A DNA stretch of 64,000 nt from JADCRZ01 sp041751095 (GTDB taxonomy: Bacteria; Bacteroidota; Bacteroidia; Chitinophagales; Chitinophagaceae), in the NCBI GenBank assembly GCA_041751095.1, contig JBGSYC010000228.1:12168-76167 (forward strand), given 5' to 3'. Below the pieces are notes generated by a model. The model searched no databases. It was not told the origin of the DNA and worked only from the letters and a program-made list of their open reading frames with translations. This document shows positions 44,102-52,007 of this stretch, piece after piece. Position 1 is the first letter of the stretch, and the number at the start of each line of letters is the position of its first letter. The translations under genes were made by a program, and so were the position numbers.

Positions 44102-45547
44102 ATGGTGAAGGACTTTGATGCTCTTATCAATGACAATGAGAAATTAATCCTTGAAAATAATGCCCTTGCTTTACAATTAAACGAGGCCACAGAAGTCATT
44201 GAAGCCATAAAAAACGGTAAGGTTGATGCTGTATTCCATGGTAACAACGAACCTTCAACTGTTTTAGCCGCAACGTCTGACGATCAGACTTACAGGAAGT
44301 TTATAGAAAATATGTCGGAGGGTGTTGTTACCCTTCACACGGATGGAATTATTATGTACAGCAATTCAGGCTTCGCCAGGATGGTGAATCTGCCGCTTGA
44401 AAAAGTGATTGGTACCAACTTCCGTAGTTTTATTCCGGAGAATTATATGGAGAATTTTGAACAGTTCTTCAATGCATTCCCCGAAAATAATTCGAAAGTT
44501 GAATTAACATTTCCCGATGAAAATGGGGTGCGCGCGCATTTTATTGTATCATTAAATAAATTACAACTGCAGGATTTTGTGGCCCTTAATCTTGTTTGCA
44601 CAGACGTAACAAGTCAGAAGAAGGCGGAAGAAGATTTAAGGATACTGAACCAAAACCTTAAAAAAGCAATAGATGAACGCAGCCGTTCTGAAAAGAGCGT
44701 GGTGCTTCTCAATAAAGAATTAAAAGAAAATATTAAGATACTTGAAGATGCCAATGCAGAGCTTGCCGCATTTGCCCACATTGCCTCCCATGATCTGCAG
44801 GAACCGCTGAGGAAGATTATCACCTACAGCAGCCTGGTGAGGCGCGACTATTACGATAGTATTGACGCCCGGGGTCAAAGCTGTTTGCAGAATATGGAGA
44901 ATGCTTCTGAGAGGATGCGGGAGTTGATCAACGATATTCTTAAATACTCCGGATTATCAAAAGACCTTGAGTTTAGGCCAACGAACCTGCAATCGGTTGT
45001 AAATGACACCCTTTCTAATCTTGAAATTCTTATCTCAGAATCAAAAGCAAAGATTACCAGAAAAAGAGAATTGCCGGTCATTGATGGCCATCCCGGTCAA
45101 CTGAGGCAGTTGTTCCAGAACCTTATCAGTAATTCCCTGAAATTTGTGGCAACTGACAGACCGCCTGAAATCATCATTACCTATGAAACGATGAAGGGCA
45201 AAGACTTGTGGCAAAGTGATAAAAACAGGCTAATGGAAGATTTTTGTGTTTTGAGTATAATGGATAACGGAATAGGATTTGATCCGGAATATAAAATCAA
45301 AATATTTGAAATTTTCCAGAGGTTACATGGCAATTCTACGTACAATGGTACTGGCGTCGGCCTCGCCATCTGCAAAAAAATTGTTTTACACCACAATGGT
45401 TTTATTACCGCCGATAGTAAGATCAACGATGGCTCGAAGTTTACCATTGCACTTCCGGTGAGCCAGGCAACTGGTCAAAAGCATAGTTTGGAGTTTGATT
45501 ACCCAACAACAGATGAGGTTGTTACAGGTGTTGATAACTTGCTGTAG
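44102..45547 (+). CDS. PAS-domain histidine kinase, kai operon partner
   Basis: The 481-residue soluble protein has an N-terminal helix, a PAS domain (about 62-172, GVVTLHTDGIIMYSNSGFARM) and a coiled coil at about 172-220. The dimerisation helix has the H-box AHIASHDLQEPLRKI (His230), and the ATPase domain has an N-box near 345 (NLISNSLKF), DNGIGFD and GTGVGLAI. It has no membrane segment, so it acts in the cytoplasm. Its position after kaiB suggests it is the output or input kinase of the Kai system. No response regulator gene is adjacent. Confidence 0.9.
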   Translation: MVKDFDALINDNEKLILENNALALQLNEATEVIEAIKNGKVDAVFHGNNEPSTVLAATSDDQTYRKFIENMSEGVVTLHTDGIIMYSNSGFARMVNLPLEKVIGTNFRSFIPENYMENFEQFFNAFPENNSKVELTFPDENGVRAHFIVSLNKLQLQDFVALNLVCTDVTSQKKAEEDLRILNQNLKKAIDERSRSEKSVVLLNKELKENIKILEDANAELAAFAHIASHDLQEPLRKIITYSSLVRRDYYDSIDARGQSCLQNMENASERMRELINDILKYSGLSKDLEFRPTNLQSVVNDTLSNLEILISESKAKITRKRELPVIDGHPGQLRQLFQNLISNSLKFVATDRPPEIIITYETMKGKDLWQSDKNRLMEDFCVLSIMDNGIGFDPEYKIKIFEIFQRLHGNSTYNGTGVGLAICKKIVLHHNGFITADSKINDGSKFTIALPVSQATGQKHSLEFDYPTTDEVVTGVDNLL

Positions 45548-45630
45548 GTGGTCACGTGAGGATCTGTCTGGTATTGACGCCGGTTAAACTTTCATAATCA
45601 CACCTTACAGGCTTTCACGATATTCAAGGA

Positions 45631-45876
45631 TTAATTACCAGAAAACGGAAACACTTTTTGTTCGTACAGATGAATGTCGTCGGTCCCCGTTAATGCCATT
45701 ATTTTCGGATGTTCATGAGTATTTACATTGTAACAGAATCGCACAAAGAATTCGTAAAGCTTGTACACGTCGCACATTAGATCGCCATCCCTGTAATTGA
45801 CCAGGTAAAGGCCAAAATTCTGCACCTTTTCATCCTGCTCGGTCTTATCTAAATTTTTAAAATCAGTAATTGTCAT
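45631..45876 (-). CDS. Small hypothetical protein
   Basis: An 81-residue frame with acidic and aromatic residues (for example FKNLDKTEQDEKVQNFGLYL and YEFFVRFCYNVNTHEHP). It has no signal peptide, membrane segment or known motif. Its codon choice and composition look more like a real gene than the shadow frames around it, but there is no family recognition. It converges on the histidine kinase gene. Confidence 0.5.
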   Translation of the reverse strand: MTITDFKNLDKTEQDEKVQNFGLYLVNYRDGDLMCDVYKLYEFFVRFCYNVNTHEHPKIMALTGTDDIHLYEQKVFPFSGN

Positions 45877-46072
45877 GTGCGTAAGCTACAGGTAATAAAG
45901 GTGGAGTACGAATATGATTAAAGGACATAGATAACGCCATGAGCACGCTGCAATCACATATAGTTTTTTGTGTCAACCAAGGGGTACAACATGATTGTTA
46001 TGGCGAATGGCCACATATCTGATGTGATGCTCCGGTGAACATGAGAGGATGCTTCCTATCTTATTTCCTCGC

Positions 46073-46166
46073 TTATAGAGAGATAATAGTGAAGGTAGTT
46101 TCTGCTCCCAATTCACTCTGTACAGAAATATGACCACCATATTATCAACTATTTTTTGCATTAGCT
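46073..46166 (-). pseudogene. Relic of a histidine kinase C-terminus
   Basis: Read on the minus strand, the stretch encodes KLMQKIVDN, then after a one-base loss YGGHISVQSELGAETTFTI and a stop. This is the typical end of a histidine kinase ATPase domain (after the G2 box). No upstream kinase sequence is in frame. It appears to be a small leftover of a deleted kinase gene, and it lies 525 bp past the end of the intact kai-operon kinase gene. Confidence 0.7.
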
Positions 46167-46179
46167 TTTTTTTTGACAA

Positions 46180-46462
46180 TCATTATTGAGCGGGGTAAAC
46201 TGCAGAATACGGTGCATGCAAAACAAAGCAAAAGAAACAGATGAACCAAAACAACATAGCTTAATTTGTAAGGGTAAACACTTTGATTGTGCCCGGAATA
46301 TCTGTTTTTAAGTGTAAACCTTTAACACACTCAACATCAGGTGAGGTCACTGAGGTTTGTGACGTTTGAATAGTTCATATCGTTTAGGCCTTTGGTTTAA
46401 CAGGTGCTAACCTTGCAGGTTTCTCAAACATTTCATTAATTTTTCATCCACTGTTATCGGTA
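46180..46462. other. Intergenic region, no gene seen
   Basis: About 280 bp, A/T-rich, between the kinase relic and a strong terminator. No supported frame. Confidence 0.4.
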
Positions 46463-46504
46463 AACGCAAAAAAGCTGCCCTTTTATGGGCAGCTTTTTTG
46501 CGTT
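46463..46504. terminator. Strong bidirectional intrinsic terminator
   Basis: Perfect 18-base arms, AACGCAAAAAAGCTGCCC and GGGCAGCTTTTTTGCGTT, enclose a six-base TTTTAT loop. The A- and T-runs make it effective on both strands. It lies 20 bp past the stop of the 399-residue lipoprotein gene, which ends at 46525 on the minus strand. Confidence 0.9.
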
Positions 46505-46524
46505 AAGATAATACCTCCGGCCAT

Positions 46525-47724
46525 CTAAAAATTTGTTGGCTGGGCGATCACGGGGCAGTTTATGATCGCGCCCGTAGGTTTTAGTCCTGCTATAAGAGGA
46601 TTTGGGTCTCCGGTATTGGCGGGAGCGTTGGTTACTGAACCTTCGGTAAATAGTTTTTGTAAGTCTGCAATACTCTTTACCCGCCTGCGCTTGCCCGCCT
46701 GGATTGCTGCATTGGTCCATACGTATATGTGTGCATCCCACATTGGGCTATAGTTATTATTATCTTCCTTATTGTTATCCGGATCCAGGGGAAACACGTT
46801 AATGGGGTCAAATGCAATCCCGTCAAGAATAGTTGAATTCAATCCCTGGCGTTCAGGATTATTGGCGCCGGTTTCGCCGTTTGCAGTTGGGGCAAAGCCC
46901 AATAATGCAGATTTGTCATTAGGCATGCTTTTGCCAAACATTGGGAGTTTAGCTAACCTGGGTGTATATGTTCCGCGCTCAATAGTGGCAGCGCCCATAT
47001 CAGAAGATTCTGTCACGAGGTGGAAATAATATTGCGCGCCACCTTCAAACCCGTCAAGCAGTTCAAAGACCACAGTACCTTTGGCCTCGTCCATGCTCAC
47101 CAGATGATCATGCGTTCCGGTGCTGTTTGCGACGATTGAAGCGCTCATCACTAAGCCACTCGGGAAAACGATTACAGGAGAATATTCTGCATCACCAACC
47201 GAGCCTGGTTGCGCCTTTGCGGGTGGAAACGTGTTGGGGAACATGCCAGGTTCGATGGACCGTACCGGCTTGAAATCTACATCTCCCCTGAATTTAATCA
47301 TTCCGTTCTCGATAGTCACCTGCTGGCTTCCGGCAGTGCCACGCCCGTTCACAAGCTTGGGCGCATAGTTAAGTCCCATCATCTTAGCTACCTTAAAGTC
47401 GGCCGATTCTGTGATAATGAAATAGGTAGGATTGCCACTGGGCCCAATTCCTTTATAAACCGGCAGCGTTACCCATTTCTTCTTATAGTCGATTGCTAAC
47501 GAACTGGGCAAAAACACGTTCTGTTCACGGGTGAACCTTTTACTATCAACGAGCATTTTCATAAAGTCTTCCTTGCTGATATTTCTTTGCCTGGCCGCGC
47601 CCGATAAAAGTTCATCGGCTTCTTTCAGACTGTCAGGCATCGTGGCGTCTGGATTTTTTTTGCACGCTGAAAAGATCAGGATTGTGAGAGCAAACCACGT
47701 AAAAAACCGGATTGATGATTTCAT
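46525..47724 (-). CDS. Exported lipoprotein of unknown family (paralogue of 50543-51823)
   Basis: The 399-residue protein has a lipoprotein signal peptide with the lipobox Cys20 (IFSAC, then KK). The rest is a beta-rich globular region with GGAQYYFHLVTESSDM, ATIERGTYTPRLAKLP, DPINVFPLD, YSPMWDAHIYVW and a C-terminal INCPVIAQP. The same order of motifs occurs in the paralogue at 50543-51823 (TLERGTFVPAMASLP, YTPLWDLHIAVWN, VNCPVMGFA). I do not recognise a named family. It is likely anchored in the outer membrane or periplasm. Confidence 0.8.
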   Translation of the reverse strand: MKSSIRFFTWFALTILIFSACKKNPDATMPDSLKEADELLSGAARQRNISKEDFMKMLVDSKRFTREQNVFLPSSLAIDYKKKWVTLPVYKGIGPSGNPTYFIITESADFKVAKMMGLNYAPKLVNGRGTAGSQQVTIENGMIKFRGDVDFKPVRSIEPGMFPNTFPPAKAQPGSVGDAEYSPVIVFPSGLVMSASIVANSTGTHDHLVSMDEAKGTVVFELLDGFEGGAQYYFHLVTESSDMGAATIERGTYTPRLAKLPMFGKSMPNDKSALLGFAPTANGETGANNPERQGLNSTILDGIAFDPINVFPLDPDNNKEDNNNYSPMWDAHIYVWTNAAIQAGKRRRVKSIADLQKLFTEGSVTNAPANTGDPNPLIAGLKPTGAIINCPVIAQPTNF

Positions 47725-47737
47725 GTTAATAATTTGA

Positions 47738-48269
47738 ATTTAAGAAATTAATTGTCCAATTAGCTATCGGCAACCAGACTACATTGTCTTCCCGGGTGCA
47801 GTGCAGAAGTAGTTGCTTTTTATCAATAGCAAAGCAAGGCCAAAAAGATTAAAGAAGTCATCACGGAAACATTACATTAGTGTGAATTAATCTGATCGGA
47901 ATAGTAAAGATCTGCATGAACGAAATGAGGCTGGAGAAGCACTATAACGAATAATTCTAAAGTGAATCAAGCTGGTCTTAAGTGTTTTGCAAGTTTATTA
48001 GAGGGAATTGGCAATTAATTAGAACTAAATATTATATAGAACTCATTTGTGATATTGCTGTGATAACTTATAGGTAATTTTATAATTGTTTTACTTAGAT
48101 ACACTAAGCAGAGCAGAAATATTAAGCAACAATGCTGTTGCCTCTTGCCATGCAGGCTTTGTTCGATCATAAATAACAGGCGACAAGTGAAAACATAAGG
48201 GGGTTCCGCCCGCGTTAGTGGGGGCATGGCAAAAGGCAGTGCAAGTTATCTCATGAAAATTATGTTAAT
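47738..48269. other. Divergent intergenic region before the two-component genes
   Basis: About 530 bp, A/T-rich, between a minus-strand lipoprotein gene and the plus-strand OmpR-type regulator. The 70-codon minus-strand frame at 48015-48227 has no support. This is a likely place for regulator binding sites. Confidence 0.45.
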
Positions 48270-48971
48270 GTGAAAGAAGTATTAATAATAGAGGATGACG
48301 GGGATATTGCCGACCTACTTGCCATTCACCTTCGTGATATGGATTGCAATGTCAGCAAATCAGCTAATGGTCGTGAGGGATACGAAAAAGCCCGGGATAA
48401 AACCTACGACATGATTGTGCTGGATATCATGCTTCCGGAAATGGACGGACTTGAAATCTGCAGCAGGCTGAGGAAAGAAAAGAACACAGCTCCTATCGTC
48501 ATGCTTACTTCCAAGGCAGAAGAGATGGATAAGATATTAGGTCTTGAATATGGAGCTGATATGTATGCGACAAAACCCTTTAACATTGTGGGTTTTAAAG
48601 CGATGCTGAAAGCTTTGTTCAGAAGGATTGATATCTCACGAAGTGAAACGAGTGCCGAGAAGTGCGAAATGATAAGCGTGGATAGCATGACGATAAACAT
48701 CACCAAAAGATGTGTGCATATCAATGATCAGCGTATAGATCTTACTCCAAAAGAGTTTGAGCTGCTTGCGTTGTTAGCTGCGCATCCAGGGCATATTTAC
48801 TCCAGGGAGCAGTTGCTGAGCCTGATATGGGGGTATGAATATCATGCGTATGAACATACGGTGAACAGCCATATCAACAGGTTACGGGCTAAAATAGAAC
48901 CTGATATTACCAATCCAAAATATATCTTAACCAGCTGGGGCGCGGGCTACCGGTTTGCTGATAAAATATGA
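48270..48971 (+). CDS. OmpR-family response regulator
   Basis: The 233-residue protein from GTG 48270 has a receiver domain (IEDD near residue 7, phospho-Asp52 in VLDIMLPEMDG, and a Lys near 102) and a winged-helix DNA-binding domain at about 140-230 (LTPKEFELLALLAAHPGHIYSREQLL...TVNSHINRLRAKI). An ATG triplet just upstream is out of frame. It overlaps the kinase gene by 4 bp (ATGA). The pair lies between two paralogous lipoprotein genes, which may be its targets, but this is inference. Confidence 0.93.
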   Translation: MKEVLIIEDDGDIADLLAIHLRDMDCNVSKSANGREGYEKARDKTYDMIVLDIMLPEMDGLEICSRLRKEKNTAPIVMLTSKAEEMDKILGLEYGADMYATKPFNIVGFKAMLKALFRRIDISRSETSAEKCEMISVDSMTINITKRCVHINDQRIDLTPKEFELLALLAAHPGHIYSREQLLSLIWGYEYHAYEHTVNSHINRLRAKIEPDITNPKYILTSWGAGYRFADKI

Positions 48972-50440
48972 GCAGATTTTTAAGTAAACTATACTGGAAA
49001 ATATTCGCCATCTTTCTTGTAATCATTATTTCCCTGGGCGGTATCTATATTTTCATAACTGCCAAAACTGTTATTTCCTATTTCCAGGAAACAAGTCAAC
49101 GCCTGCATGCAGATGTAGCAAGAAAAATAGCTGAAGACACCCAACCCTTTATAAATGGCGCCATCAACAAGCCTGCTGTCGAAGACCTTTTTCATGATGT
49201 GATGATACTTAACCCGGGAGCAGAAATTTATCTGCTCAATAAAGAAGGGCACATACTAACGTATTCTGCCCCCGACTCGGTAGTAACTCAAAGCGCAGTT
49301 TCATTAGCTCCGATTGAAAAGTTTCTCGCTTCAAACGGGTCGATATTTATTGAAGGTGACAACCCCCGGCATAAAGGCGCTAAAAAGGTTTTTTCGGCTG
49401 CACGCATCGAAACAAGGGGTATACACAAAGGGTATATCTATGTGATTCTTGGAGGGGATAAGTATGAGTCTGTAACATCGGTTTTAATGAATAGCTACAA
49501 ACTCAAGATTGCAGTGGCAAGTATTATATTTACCGTTTTGGCTGCATTGCTGGTAGGCCTTGCAGCTTTTGTTTTTATCACACGCGACCTGAACAAGATC
49601 ATCGGGCATGTGAAAGAGTTTCAGAAAGGAAACTGGGGGGAAAGAATACATTTAAATTCCGGAGGAGACCTGGGGCTGCTGGCAAGAACATTTAATAATA
49701 TGGCCGATACCATTGCTGCTAACATTGAGAACGTAAAGGCGATGGAGCAATCGCGCCTTGAACTTATTGCCAACGTATCCCATGATCTGAGAACGCCTTT
49801 AGCGGTGATACAGGGGTATGCTGAAACACTGCTTTTGAAGAAATCCTCCCTATCCGAAAATGAAAAGGAGCATTTCACCGGGATTGTAGTAAAAAATGCT
49901 TCTAAGTTAAAGAAACTCGTAGATGAACTTTTTGAGCTGTCGAAGCTTGAGGCCAGAGCAATCGTGCCGAATTTTGAACAATTCTCAATAGCGGAGCTTT
50001 TGCTCGACAATGTAATGAGGTACCGGATACTTGCTGATGAAAAAGGAATAACCATTCATACAGATATTCCTAAAGATACCCGCCTGGTGTATGCTGACGT
50101 TGGCCTGATAGACCGGGTGCTGCAGAACCTGATTGATAACGCACTGAATTTTACTCCCCCGAAGGGCACCGTCATTGCGGGTCTTAAGCCAATGAATGGC
50201 GATATTGAAGTAAGCATTGCTGATAATGGTGTAGGCATTCCGCCAGAAAAGCTTCCGCATATTTTTGAACGGTATACCCATGCTGAATACAAAGGTGCGG
50301 GAAATGCGGGCATAGGTCTTGGCCTTGCAATAATTAAAAAAATATTAGAACTGCACAACACTGTAGTTCATGTGAAAAGCAATGTAGCAGAAGGCAGCAT
50401 CTTTTATTTTAACCTGCCTGTGGTTAAGGAGAAAAAGTAA
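48968..50440 (+). CDS. Membrane sensor histidine kinase, partner of the OmpR regulator
   Basis: The 490-residue protein has a first membrane segment (11-31), a periplasmic sensor region of about 145 residues, a second membrane segment (180-204), and a HAMP-like linker (205-258). A histidine phosphotransfer helix follows with LIANVSHDLRTPLAVIQ (His272), and the ATPase domain has an N-box near 388, DNGVGIP and GIGLGLAI. It is translationally coupled to the regulator gene. The periplasmic signal is unknown. A hairpin after the gene probably ends the transcript. Confidence 0.93.
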   Translation: MSRFLSKLYWKIFAIFLVIIISLGGIYIFITAKTVISYFQETSQRLHADVARKIAEDTQPFINGAINKPAVEDLFHDVMILNPGAEIYLLNKEGHILTYSAPDSVVTQSAVSLAPIEKFLASNGSIFIEGDNPRHKGAKKVFSAARIETRGIHKGYIYVILGGDKYESVTSVLMNSYKLKIAVASIIFTVLAALLVGLAAFVFITRDLNKIIGHVKEFQKGNWGERIHLNSGGDLGLLARTFNNMADTIAANIENVKAMEQSRLELIANVSHDLRTPLAVIQGYAETLLLKKSSLSENEKEHFTGIVVKNASKLKKLVDELFELSKLEARAIVPNFEQFSIAELLLDNVMRYRILADEKGITIHTDIPKDTRLVYADVGLIDRVLQNLIDNALNFTPPKGTVIAGLKPMNGDIEVSIADNGVGIPPEKLPHIFERYTHAEYKGAGNAGIGLGLAIIKKILELHNTVVHVKSNVAEGSIFYFNLPVVKEKK

Positions 50441-50473
50441 CCGGATACACATGGCGACGATTGCTATTATAAT

Positions 50474-50509
50474 TTTACCAACAGCCGCCGTTAGGCAACT
50501 GTTGGTAAA
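50474..50509. terminator. Hairpin between convergent genes
   Basis: Perfect 11-base arms TTTACCAACAG and CTGTTGGTAAA surround a 14-base loop. A/T tracts border it on both sides (AATTTT on the left, AAAGTTTAT on the right). It lies between the histidine kinase gene and the convergent lipoprotein gene and could terminate both. Confidence 0.65.
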
Positions 50510-50542
50510 GTTTATCCCGTTTATTTTGATGCTGCTGTGAAT

Positions 50543-51823
50543 TTATTTATTCCCCTTGGTATTATGCTTCATTGGGGGGCGGGGAGCCTGGTCTTCAGTG
50601 GGAGGAGTGGTAGCAAAGCCCATAACCGGGCAATTAACCACAAAGTTTGCTGAGCTAAGCATCGCGCCTCCTGGATTGGTAACAAAATTCCGCACCGCGA
50701 GTTGCCTGATCGTGTTAGCGTCCGTCTGTGCGAAATTCTCATCACGCGCAACAACTTCATCGTTCCATACGGCTATGTGCAGATCCCACAGAGGCGTATA
50801 CAATTCCCTCTTGCGTTTGTCCCTTAACGTTGGAAAGCTGCCGAGAACATTGTGAGCGTCTCCAAGCATCCGCAGCGACTCGAGGAGGGCTGGGTTTTCA
50901 AGGCTTAAATTTCCGGGCGGATTATCGAGAATTACGTGCATGAGCCCCTGAGCGTCAGGATCATTCATGCCACGCTTTCCATTGGTAAAAGTGAAAATAG
51001 CACTCCGGGCACCCATTGGATTCTCGTCGTCATTGGGAAATGGCAGCGAAGCCATCGCAGGTACGAAAGTGCCTCTCTCAAGTGTGGCAGAAAGAGCGCC
51101 GGTTGATCCAAAAGTAAAGTAAAAGATATCCTTGCCGTGTGAAAAGGCGCGGATAAATTGAAGGTCAACGGTCATATTTTCTATGTCCATTGCCATAACC
51201 CTGTCTAATGTATTGGTATGCCTTTCGCTTACATCGAAGGGGCCACCACCCGTAGCAATAATGGGAGCATTAAATACGACGTTGCTGCCTTGCACACGAA
51301 TAAGATCGCTATAGCCGGGTCCCGCTACTGAACCTGGTAACGCCGTAAGCGGAGGAAAACCGGTAGGGCCGGGAACAAGCTGACGCATGGGGCTGAAATC
51401 CACTGTACCCGCAAAGGCAACAGGCGCTTTACCTAAAACCGGGTCACTGGAAGTAACCGTTTGTATGCAGGCCGGGCAGCCGTTGTCGGCATTTATCAGC
51501 CGGGGAGCAAAATTAAGCCCAAGCTGTTTGGCCAGTTGAGCATCGGACACGTCCATACGAACATACCAAACCGTGCTTCCCTTATATGAGCCTTTGAACA
51601 GTGGTACCCTTGCAATGTTGCGGTCGAGATCTACACTGATCACGCTGGTCATGGTAAGCTTGCTGCGATCAAGCTGGCCCGATAATGCCGGAACTCCTGT
51701 CGGGTGTGGTTCAGGCCGGTAGAAATGCTTTGGATCAGGATCTTTTTTACAGGCCGTAAAGGCGAAGGCTACAAACAGGATCAGTGGTTGCAGCGTTTTA
51801 AGGGAAGTGCTGAGCTGTGACAT
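50543..51823 (-). CDS. Exported lipoprotein of unknown family (paralogue of 46525-47724)
   Basis: The 426-residue protein from ATG 51823 has a lipoprotein signal (AFTAC, then KK). The globular part has a CPAC pair (DNGCPACIQT near residue 130), TLERGTFVPAMASLPF, RKRELYTPLWDLHIAVW and a C-terminal VNCPVMGFA. The last two and the RGT...LP block match the protein at 46525-47724. It ends in a proline-rich tail. It follows the di-heme cytochrome gene on the same strand with 184 bp between, so it may be its partner. Function is not known. Confidence 0.8.
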   Translation of the reverse strand: MSQLSTSLKTLQPLILFVAFAFTACKKDPDPKHFYRPEPHPTGVPALSGQLDRSKLTMTSVISVDLDRNIARVPLFKGSYKGSTVWYVRMDVSDAQLAKQLGLNFAPRLINADNGCPACIQTVTSSDPVLGKAPVAFAGTVDFSPMRQLVPGPTGFPPLTALPGSVAGPGYSDLIRVQGSNVVFNAPIIATGGGPFDVSERHTNTLDRVMAMDIENMTVDLQFIRAFSHGKDIFYFTFGSTGALSATLERGTFVPAMASLPFPNDDENPMGARSAIFTFTNGKRGMNDPDAQGLMHVILDNPPGNLSLENPALLESLRMLGDAHNVLGSFPTLRDKRKRELYTPLWDLHIAVWNDEVVARDENFAQTDANTIRQLAVRNFVTNPGGAMLSSANFVVNCPVMGFATTPPTEDQAPRPPMKHNTKGNK

Positions 51824-52007
51824 AAAGAAGTTTTTAAAATAAAAAAATATTTTCATCCGGAGGTGTATAACGTTTCAGTTATAATGCTGAAATGTAATTC
51901 CATGGGATTGGATTTATTTTTTTGCTCTCAAAAATACCTCTATGAATCCGCCCGGATATCACGGAAGTATAACAAATCCGTTCTAAAATAATGAGGTTCA
52001 GAGAGGG

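Noticed and set aside
45973..46179. A 68-codon minus-strand frame
   Set aside because: Only its early part matches the start of the kinase relic; after the shift it is noise. It is listed as the kinase relic instead of a gene.
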